Assembly: GCA_004356305.1 (NCBI GenBank)
Contig: SMXJ01000165.1
Location: 1-8,563, forward strand
DNA length: 8,563 nt
Direction: 5' to 3'
Origin: Bacteroidota bacterium
GTDB lineage: Bacteria > Bacteroidota > Bacteroidia > Flavobacteriales > Flavobacteriaceae
Shown in pieces: positions 1 through 5,078 of this stretch. Positions within the stretch are counted from its first letter, which is position 1; each line of letters opens with the position of its first letter. A program made the translations under genes and the position numbers. The notes under the pieces are model-generated. The model made no database searches. It was not told the origin of the DNA and saw only the letters and a list, made by a program, of their open reading frames with translations.

Positions 1-1
1 A

Positions 2-904
2 GGAGGGCATAATATTATATTGATCGGGCCTCCGGGAAGTGGCAAGACCATGTTGGCAAAACGGCTACCGTCTATATTACCGCCGCTAAGTTTAACCGAA
101 GCGTTGGAAACCACAAAAATTCATAGCGTTGCTGGAAGAACTTTACGAAAAGGAGGTGTGATTACCTCCCGGCCGTTTAGGAGTCCACATCATACAATTT
201 CAGATGTCGCATTGGTAGGGGGTGGGCAATACCCTCAGCCGGGAGAGATATCCTTAGCTCACAATGGCGTATTGTTCCTGGATGAGCTTCCTGAGTTTAA
301 GCGCAGTGTCCTTGAAGTGATGCGGCAACCCTTGGAAGATAGAGACGTCACCATATCCCGTGCCCGATTTACCGTCACCTATCCTGCCAGTTTTATGTTG
401 GTGGCAAGTATGAATCCCAGCCCGAGTGGCTATTTCAACGATCCAGACGCTCCGCTCGTTTCCTCTCCACAGGAGATGCAACGGTATTTAGGCAAGATAT
501 CGGGGCCTTTGTTAGATCGCATTGATATTCACATAGAAGTAACTCCTGTCCCCTTCGAAAAACTGAGTGATGAAAGAAAAGGTGAGCATAGTCTTATAAT
601 AAGGGAGCGTGTGACCAAAGCCCGTAATATCCAGACCGAACGTTTCTCAAAATTTGAAAACATCCATTACAACGCCCAGATGGGAGTAAAGCAGATCAGA
701 TCGTTTTGTAAGTTGGATAAGGCTTCTCTGGAATTGCTCAAAAATGCCATGGAACGATTGAATCTTTCAGCCAGGGCTTACGATCGTATTCTTAAAGTTT
801 CCCGAACGATTGCCGATCTGGAAGCTTCAGAAAATATCATCGGCAATCATATATCCGAAGCCATTCAGTATAGAAGCCTGGACAGGGATGGGTGGTTGGG
901 GTGA
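2..904 (+). CDS. comM: ComM/YifB-family Mg-chelatase-like AAA+ ATPase, 5' end missing
   Basis: This is the C-terminal 300 residues of a protein whose family is usually about 510 residues; the N-terminal Lon-protease-like domain lies before the window. The frame is open from base 2 (GGHNIIL precedes the Walker A), so the first codon here is not a start. Visible motifs are Walker A GPPGSGKT (nt 26-49), Walker B LFLDE (272-286), a sensor-1-type segment MNPSPSG (410-430), LLDRID (509-526), and a C-terminal helical Mg_chelatase_C domain with the typical NLSARAYDRILKVSRTIADL stretch. In the family, ComM acts in the cytoplasm as a hexameric helicase that promotes branch migration during natural transformation; YifB is a name for the same family. 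The usual CxCG and CxC cysteines after sensor 1 are replaced by Ser and other residues (NPSPSG, then LVSSP). Gene A downstream is convergent, and no T-rich terminator for this gene is visible on the + strand. Family assignment is very secure; a role in transformation is inferred. Confidence 0.95.
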   Translation, partial: GGHNIILIGPPGSGKTMLAKRLPSILPPLSLTEALETTKIHSVAGRTLRKGGVITSRPFRSPHHTISDVALVGGGQYPQPGEISLAHNGVLFLDELPEFKRSVLEVMRQPLEDRDVTISRARFTVTYPASFMLVASMNPSPSGYFNDPDAPLVSSPQEMQRYLGKISGPLLDRIDIHIEVTPVPFEKLSDERKGEHSLIIRERVTKARNIQTERFSKFENIHYNAQMGVKQIRSFCKLDKASLELLKNAMERLNLSARAYDRILKVSRTIADLEASENIIGNHISEAIQYRSLDRDGWLG

Positions 905-930
905 ACACCTTATGCGGTTGAATCTTTCGG

Positions 931-954
931 GGACACGAGTAACAGACTCGCGCC
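931..954. repeat. REP-like GC-rich hairpin downstream of comM
   Basis: The arms GGACACGAGT and ACTCGCGCC enclose the 5-base loop AACAG. Read on the minus strand, the stem is 9 bp with one G-U pair and one bulged U. The segment is clearly more GC-rich than the neighbouring intergenic DNA. There is no T-run on either side, so it is not a standard intrinsic terminator. It could be a dispersed repetitive palindrome or an mRNA-stabilising hairpin at the 3' end of comM. Only one copy is in the window, so its repeat status is inferred. Confidence 0.35.
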
Positions 955-1029
955 AGCGCAGGGTAGCATACCATTCATGAATAAACAGTACATCCGCCAA
1001 ACTATCTTTCCGCCATTTTCCTGCAATAC

Positions 1030-1069
1030 AAAAATCCCGACGGCATGAAATCCCCTAGGCCATCGGGAT
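1030..1069 (-). terminator. Rho-independent terminator for the minus-strand gene pair
   Basis: The arms ATCCCGACGGC (1034-1044) and GCCATCGGGAT (1059-1069) form an 11-bp stem. In minus-strand RNA the single mismatch becomes a G-U wobble, while in + strand RNA it is a C-A mismatch. On the minus strand the stem is followed by TTTTT (1034-1030) and then GTATT. It lies about 30 bases past the stop codon at 1100. The weak T-run and the strand asymmetry of the pairing both point to termination of the minus-strand transcript only. Confidence 0.75.
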
Positions 1070-1099
1070 CATTGAAAAAATAGACGAATGTTTTACTTT

Positions 1100-2311
1100 T
1101 TATTTATGCTCGATAATTTGAATGCGATCCTCGGGGTCACCACCAAAAGTGCCGCGCAATCCCCAGTCAGGATCTGCCTCCAATTCCTGTCCATTCTGAA
1201 TATGGCCATGTAATGCTATGGTATATGTTGTACCATCGGCAACCAGGGGTATATACATGTGATCAGACAAGTAGAAGTATCCTCGCAGCCCGTCGTTACC
1301 AACATACCTGTCGGAAGTGGTAACGTAGTCCACACCATTCACACGAACGACTACTCCATATAATTTGGTATCATGCCGTACGTCGTAAGTAGGAGGATCG
1401 ATATCATCGGCTCCATTAATAGTAGCCCCAACCCTGTAACTCATTTCCAGCAATACGTCCTGAGTGGGTGTTACCACATAGGTGTAAAATGCTGAGGTGA
1501 CCGCTATTCCATAAGGTACTAATGTCTCGCACATCTCCACGCTGGAGAAATTCTTGGCATTGGTCTTTACGTTATTTAGTGCACTGTATGACGTTTGCAC
1601 ACCCAGTGAACCGTCTGAAACCACCCGTAATTTTACTGGATAATCGACACCTGGGTTATTAGCCAAGTTCAAATCGGCTATGGTAAATGCTCCGCCGTTT
1701 TGTAATGTAAGTTGTTCGGTATTATCTTCATAAATTGAGAACCCATCACTGGTTTCTTTATTGGCAACTAGCGTATAACTCGGACTGCCTGAATTACCAG
1801 GGGTTAGTAAAATTTCGGCGTCAAAATTCCTGTTTTCGACGATTAGTTCAGGTACTTCAGTTCTAATCCCGTAAACATGCAGTTCACCGTCGGGGGTATC
1901 GGTTCCTAGACCTATAAAACCATCGTTGGTAACTACCACAGGAATGCCATTCCTATCGGGTTCTATGGCGTATATGAGATCGTCACCGTTCCCGTTCTGT
2001 CCACGGGTCCATAAATTATCGCCCAAAGCGATCCATTTTGACCTTAGGTCATCCCAGTAATAAAAGCCTCTTCCCGCATAAGGTGTGGTATTGTCTAAAA
2101 AGACAAGTAATCCTTCCTGATCGGTAGCAGGATCTACCGAAGGAAAATTAGTCAACCTTGGGATTAATATTCCATCCGTACCTGTGGGAGTGCCTGGATT
2201 AACAGCATCAATATCCAATAAAGACTTCGGATCTTGGTGGCCAACAGATACTTGAGCCATGCCTGAAAGGAAACAGAAACCGATTAGATATGTAAGTATT
2301 ACTTTATTCAT
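1100..2311 (-). CDS. Exported tail-fibre-like protein of unknown function (tandem paralog A)
   Basis: This 403-residue protein has a clear Sec signal peptide (hydrophobic core about residues 4-17, likely cleavage after GMA19, mature start QVSVG). The mature start resembles the 'QVGIGTxxPxxxLDI' beginning common in exported Bacteroidota proteins. It is followed by DGILIPRLT (47-55), an aromatic GRGFYYWDD segment (80-88) and a second such motif, GLGTDTPDGELHVYG (134-148). The last 150 residues form a distinct domain that looks beta-rich: FYTYVVTPTQDVLLEMSY (275-292), RHDTKLYG, IPLVADGTTYTI and the end GLRGTFGGDPEDRIQI. About half of its residues match the gene just upstream by eye. I see no lipobox, transmembrane anchor, recognisable T9SS C-terminal sorting domain or peptidase S74 chaperone. 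Only 57 bases separate it from its paralog, with no terminator between, so cotranscription is likely. A weak TATAATTG in that gap could be a secondary promoter. I do not recognise a function; surface or extracellular adhesion is only a guess from the fibre-like motifs. Confidence 0.85.
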   Translation of the reverse strand: MNKVILTYLIGFCFLSGMAQVSVGHQDPKSLLDIDAVNPGTPTGTDGILIPRLTNFPSVDPATDQEGLLVFLDNTTPYAGRGFYYWDDLRSKWIALGDNLWTRGQNGNGDDLIYAIEPDRNGIPVVVTNDGFIGLGTDTPDGELHVYGIRTEVPELIVENRNFDAEILLTPGNSGSPSYTLVANKETSDGFSIYEDNTEQLTLQNGGAFTIADLNLANNPGVDYPVKLRVVSDGSLGVQTSYSALNNVKTNAKNFSSVEMCETLVPYGIAVTSAFYTYVVTPTQDVLLEMSYRVGATINGADDIDPPTYDVRHDTKLYGVVVRVNGVDYVTTSDRYVGNDGLRGYFYLSDHMYIPLVADGTTYTIALHGHIQNGQELEADPDWGLRGTFGGDPEDRIQIIEHK

Positions 2312-2368
2312 GATATACGGCTTTAAATCAATTATACTAATGTGAAAGTCGGTTTTGAGCCACTACAT

Positions 2369-3601
2369 TTAATAATGATGAAGAATTTGCATACGGTCTC
2401 TGGGATCTCCTCCAAACGTACCACGTATGCCAACTTCGGGGGGCTCATCTCCGTCTTCCCAGTCGTTTTGCACGTAACCATGAATGGTAATGGTGTAGGT
2501 TGAACCGTCGGCTACCAAAGGAATAAACAATTGATCGGACGGGAAAAAGGTCCCGTGCAGACCATTGTTCCCAATGAATGGAGAGGATTTGAATGTGTAA
2601 TCAACACCATCAAGTCGTACCAATGTGCCGTACATTTTCGTATTATGTCTTCCGTCTATATTTGTATTGGTAGTATTATAGTCTGAAAAGCGTGCACTTA
2701 AATGATAGCTAATTTCCAGCAAGAGATCCTGAGTTGGTGTTACGGTGTATGTATAAAGCGCTGCAGTGAAAACAGTCTCGCCCGCGACATCGGTTTCTGC
2801 AAAGGACTCCGTGGCAAAATTCGTTGCATTTACCTTTAGGTCGTCTAATATACTGTACGAACTAGTTGTCTTCAAGGTGCCGTCTGCCTCTACATATACC
2901 GAAGCCGGATACTCAATTCCAGGGTTTTTAGTACTTCTTAGATCTTCCAAACGTAATTCACCTCCGACTTTTAGTTGTAATTGTTCGTTATTGTCCTCAT
3001 ATATCATAAACCCTTCCGTAGCGTTGCTGTTTGCAACTAGGGTATATTCAGGACTGTTGGGTCCTCCCGGTCTTAATAGTATTTCAACTTCGTCGTCGAA
3101 GCTCTCAACGGTAAGTTCGATTATTGTATTGACCGGTCCATTTCGCCGACTATAAATGTGAAGTTCGCTTTCCGGGGTGTCCGTTCCAATTCCGGTAAAT
3201 CCGTCCGTATCTTTAATCACAACAGGATTAGTTCCATTGGCGTCCATAGCGTACATAATATCATCCGTATTAGCATTTTTCGCTTTTCCCCATAGCTTTT
3301 CACCTATGGGCTGCCATGCATTATTATCGTTATTCCAATAGTAGTACCCTTTGCCGGCAAATGCGGCTGCGTTATTCATATAAATTACCATTCCATGTTG
3401 GTCTACGGTCGGATCGATTGTAGGAAATGAAGTTAGTCGTGGGATTAAGATTCCATCGGTTGGTTCAGGATCTGCTGGATCAGCAACTGTAATATCTAAC
3501 AGCGCTTTCGGACTTGTGTTGTTTATTCCAATTTGAGCGAAAGCGCCAAACGAAATTGTACAGGCAATGAGTACAATGAGAACGGGGGCAAATGTTTTCA
3601 T
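2369..3601 (-). CDS. Exported tail-fibre-like protein of unknown function (tandem paralog B)
   Basis: This 410-residue protein is the first gene of the minus-strand pair. Its Sec signal peptide ends AFA22|QIGIN, and the mature start QIGINNTSPKALLDI is closer to the usual 'GIGTxxPxxxLDI' form than that of paralog A. The order of parts is the same as in A: DGILIPRLT (49-57), GKGYYYWN (83-90), GIGTDTPESELHIY (137-150), a middle section with EYTLVANSNATEGFMIYEDN (185-204), and a C-terminal domain with LYTYTVTPTQDLLLEISY (282-299), RHNTKMYG, IPLVADGSTYTI and GIRGTFGGDPRDRMQI. The strongest conservation between the two is in DGILIPRLT and in the last 130 residues, so that end is probably the functional or assembly domain. 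The ATG has an A/C-rich leader with no Shine-Dalgarno, as is normal for Bacteroidota, and a good promoter lies 29-61 bases upstream. Function unknown. Confidence 0.87.
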   Translation of the reverse strand: MKTFAPVLIVLIACTISFGAFAQIGINNTSPKALLDITVADPADPEPTDGILIPRLTSFPTIDPTVDQHGMVIYMNNAAAFAGKGYYYWNNDNNAWQPIGEKLWGKAKNANTDDIMYAMDANGTNPVVIKDTDGFTGIGTDTPESELHIYSRRNGPVNTIIELTVESFDDEVEILLRPGGPNSPEYTLVANSNATEGFMIYEDNNEQLQLKVGGELRLEDLRSTKNPGIEYPASVYVEADGTLKTTSSYSILDDLKVNATNFATESFAETDVAGETVFTAALYTYTVTPTQDLLLEISYHLSARFSDYNTTNTNIDGRHNTKMYGTLVRLDGVDYTFKSSPFIGNNGLHGTFFPSDQLFIPLVADGSTYTITIHGYVQNDWEDGDEPPEVGIRGTFGGDPRDRMQILHHY

Positions 3602-3629
3602 AAGCAGTTGTTGATTTGTGAGATAAAAA

Positions 3630-3662
3630 CAAATTTAATAGGAAATTTCCTACATATCCAAA
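3630..3662 (-). promoter_or_regulatory. Bacteroidota-type promoter for paralog B/A pair
   Basis: Read on the minus strand, TTTG (3662-3659) is followed after 21 bases by TAAATTTG (3637-3630), a full match to the Bacteroidota -7 consensus TAnnTTTG with an acceptable distance to the -33 TTTG element. The start of transcription would fall near 3623, giving a leader of about 20 bases. This is the best promoter in the window. Confidence 0.7.
3639..3652. promoter_or_regulatory. 14-bp perfect palindrome in the promoter spacer
   Basis: TAGGAAATTTCCTA is perfectly self-complementary and lies between the -33 and -7 elements of the promoter for the paralog pair. A symmetric site in this position is where a dimeric repressor would block RNA polymerase. 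No regulator gene is in the window, so the operator role is inferred. Confidence 0.4.
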
Positions 3663-3681
3663 TTTTTATGATTCAATTATC

Positions 3682-3719
3682 CGTTTATTCGATATATTGT
3701 TTATTATAATCGATAAACG
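3682..3719. repeat. Imperfect inverted repeat upstream of the paralog promoter
   Basis: The arms CGTTTATTCGAT (3682-3693) and ATCGATAAACG (3709-3719) pair over 11 bp with one bulged T, around a 15-base loop. The half-site GTTTAT occurs again inside the loop (3699-3704), so there are two direct copies and one inverted copy. It lies about 59-96 bases upstream of the predicted minus-strand transcription start, a usual place for an activator site. No T-run follows it, so a terminator is unlikely. Confidence 0.4.
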
Positions 3720-3967
3720 TCATATTGATATGAGTAAATACTTCAAAATAAATCCAGGTATAATTTTAACACCATGTTCGGGTCGGAATTATATATACTA
3801 CGTGCTCATTTTTTACCCATTCCTGTTTCACTTTGCAAGATTATGGTAACCTGTCATCGATATCAGAAACTTCGATTAGATGTTTGAGCATTTTTTTCTA
3901 TGATCAAAGAAATAGTAGATAAGAATAAATCACTTAAACGGTTTTATATTGCACTTTGACTAATTAA

Positions 3968-4019
3968 TAATGAATTAGTTGCGGAGATATAGATAAAGGC
4001 ATATTTTTAATGAACTAGT
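3968..4019 (+). repeat. Pair of 12-base direct repeats, 40 bases apart
   Basis: TAATGAATTAGT (3968-3979) and TAATGAACTAGT (4008-4019) differ at one base and start exactly 40 bases apart, close to four helical turns. The first overlaps the candidate -33 element and the second overlaps the end of the candidate -7 element of the promoter of the Tat/DsrE-like gene. They may be regulator half-sites; chance is possible in AT-rich DNA. Confidence 0.35.
3979..4009 (+). promoter_or_regulatory. Weak promoter candidate for the Tat/DsrE-like gene
   Basis: TTG (3979-3981) and TATTTTTA (4002-4009) are 20 bases apart. The second box matches TAnnTTTG at all fixed positions except the last G. The leader to the ATG at 4047 would be about 30 bases. 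AT-rich DNA gives such matches easily, so this is tentative. Confidence 0.35.
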
Positions 4020-4046
4020 CACAATAACAAAACAAATCACAAAATC

Positions 4047-4751
4047 ATGAAAACAAATAATTCGCATTCGAGAAGAAAATTTCTCGGAGCGTTGACAACT
4101 GGGGCTATGGTTGCAGGTTTTTCTCTTATACCTGAACCTATTCAAGCCAAAATCAATTCCGGAAATTTTGATTTTAAATTAGATGATCTTGCAAAGGGAG
4201 AAGAACTGGACAAAGCACTAAAAGAATTAGGAAAAAAAGCCCATCCGGTGGCGTATGACATATCTCAGGCAAATGCATGGGGACTAATTTGGTCTAATAT
4301 CTATTATTTAACAAATGATGAAACAGGTACTCCCGCAGAGGAGATCGGTATTTTAAATGTTCTCAGACATCACGGGATGTTTTTTGGATTGAATGATGAT
4401 ACGATCAGCAAATATAAACTAGGTGAGTTTTTTGGACATGATGATCCCATTACGAAGGCTCCTATGGTAAGGAACCCATATTATGAGCCGGAAGATGGTG
4501 TTTTCCCTCTTCCCGGGCTTGACGGTATTAAAGGACTTCAGGAAAAAGGCACTCTGTTCTGTATATGTGATATGGCACGGAAAGTGTATGCTCAATTTGT
4601 GGGTGAGAAAATGGGTGTTGCTAAAGAAGAGGTGTATGAAGATTTTGTTGCGGGAACCCTTCCCGGAATTGAGCCTGCTCCATCTGGAGTATGGGTATTA
4701 GGACGATTAGCCGAGTACAACATTGCATATATCGATGCTAGTGTGGGGTAA
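4047..4751 (+). CDS. Tat-exported DsrE-like-fold protein
   Basis: This 234-residue protein begins with a twin-arginine signal (SRRKFLGAL, residues 8-16, then a moderately hydrophobic stretch), with probable signal peptidase I cleavage after IQA34. It should therefore be exported folded, possibly with a cofactor. The mature part resembles DsrE/DsrF-like proteins: VLRHHGMFFGLND (105-117) with SKYKLGEFF (121-129), then the segment FCICDMA with C172-x-C174, and the end PAPSGVWVLGRLAEYNIAYI (210-229), which matches the 'PSGV...L.R.qe.G.aYi' end of that fold. In the family, cytoplasmic DsrE members move sulfur through cysteines. Exported Tat members like this are mostly uncharacterised, so a sulfur, thiol or metal role here is inferred from the CxC pair. 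The ATG at 4047 is chosen because it places the Arg pair at positions 9-10; the leader is A-rich without a Shine-Dalgarno. It appears to be transcribed alone, with a terminator-like hairpin after it. It could alternatively be a lineage-specific family with no sulfur role. Confidence 0.8.
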   Translation: MKTNNSHSRRKFLGALTTGAMVAGFSLIPEPIQAKINSGNFDFKLDDLAKGEELDKALKELGKKAHPVAYDISQANAWGLIWSNIYYLTNDETGTPAEEIGILNVLRHHGMFFGLNDDTISKYKLGEFFGHDDPITKAPMVRNPYYEPEDGVFPLPGLDGIKGLQEKGTLFCICDMARKVYAQFVGEKMGVAKEEVYEDFVAGTLPGIEPAPSGVWVLGRLAEYNIAYIDASVG

Positions 4752-4789
4752 TTCTCTTGTTTTCATGTTAAAGGGATAATTCCTCATCC

Positions 4790-4873
4790 AAAAAAAAGTT
4801 AATACCCTTCATCTCAAATTTCTAAAACAATTCAGTATGAAATTTGAGATGAAGGGTATTGTTGATTTTTTTT
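4790..4873. terminator. Long perfect inverted repeat with A8/T8 flanks, bidirectional terminator-like
   Basis: The arms at 4801-4822 and 4839-4860 are perfectly complementary over 22 bp (starting AATACCCTTC and ending GAAGGGTATT) around a 16-base loop. An A8 run (4790-4797) precedes the stem and a T8 run (4866-4873) follows it, so a T-run follows the stem on both strands. It lies 38 bases after the stop of the Tat/DsrE-like gene and fits termination of that transcript. The stem is much longer than a usual terminator, and no minus-strand gene nearby needs the second T-run, so it may instead be a small mobile or repeated palindromic element. Confidence 0.7.
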
Positions 4874-5038
4874 GTTTGGCCATCGCATTAGCATTGCTTG
4901 TTTTAAGGTAGCGAGTTGCCTATTTTCAAGTGACCAAAAAATGAAAAAAGTCAGATTATTCCGGTTCGGAAATCACCTAAAAATCTCCTAATTTATTTCA
5001 TTTAACATGATTTTAAGGTAACTGCTGTTTGTCAGTTG

Positions 5039-5046
5039 TATATTTA
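5039..5046 (+). promoter_or_regulatory. Weak -7-like box for the M16 gene
   Basis: TATATTTA matches TAnnTTTG except for the last base and would give a leader of about 25-30 bases to the ATG at 5079. I found no well-placed TTTG at -33, so this is only a candidate. The hairpin upstream implies that the gene needs its own promoter. Confidence 0.25.
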
Positions 5047-5078
5047 AAATCTAACTTAAGAAAACAAACTATCGAAAA

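Larger units (their letters stand above)
3602..4046. other. Divergent intergenic region rich in palindromes and repeats
   Basis: These 445 AT-rich bases separate the minus-strand paralog pair from the Tat/DsrE-like gene on the + strand. They contain a good minus-strand promoter (3630-3662) with a palindrome in its spacer, an imperfect inverted repeat (3682-3719), and a weak + strand promoter candidate (3979-4009) flanked by two near-identical 12-base repeats. Between about 3730 and 3960 I see no convincing RNA gene or conserved coding sequence, only a 39-codon open frame of doubtful value. Confidence 0.7.
4752..5078. other. Intergenic region between the Tat/DsrE-like and M16 genes
   Basis: These 327 bases contain the large inverted repeat at 4790-4873 and two copies of the 10-mer TTTTAAGGTA (4901-4910 and 5011-5020). 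A weak TATATTTA box (5039-5046) lies 33 bases before the M16 start codon. I see no RNA gene. The only open frame on the + strand near the M16 gene is 16 codons (4941-4991), too short to credit. Confidence 0.7.

Noticed and set aside
254..481. A 75-codon minus-strand frame opposite comM
   Set aside because: It is antisense to the Walker B and sensor-1 region, whose sequence is fixed by the ComM protein.
905..1030. An open stretch on the minus strand through the comM 3' gap (reads ...HEWYATLRWRESVTRVPE...), a possible gene remnant
   Set aside because: It has no start codon in context, no family match that I can defend, and it runs into antisense comM. The GC-rich hairpin explains the unusual composition.
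2312..2368. TATAATTG on the minus strand as an independent promoter for paralog A
   Set aside because: It deviates from TAnnTTTG at one position and has no TTTG at the right distance. The 57-base gap without a terminator fits cotranscription better.
2766..3155. A 129-codon open frame on the + strand
   Set aside because: It lies entirely antisense to paralog B, has a Ser-rich low-complexity composition and resembles no protein family.
3730..3849. A 39-codon open frame on the + strand starting MSKYFKINPG with a hydrophobic, aromatic C-terminal half
   Set aside because: There is no start signal, no recognisable family and no supporting promoter. Such frames arise easily in AT-rich DNA.
4941..4991. 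A 16-codon frame MKKVRLFRFGNHLKIS upstream of the M16 gene, a possible leader peptide
   Set aside because: It is too short to judge, and no attenuator hairpin with a T-run lies between it and the M16 start.
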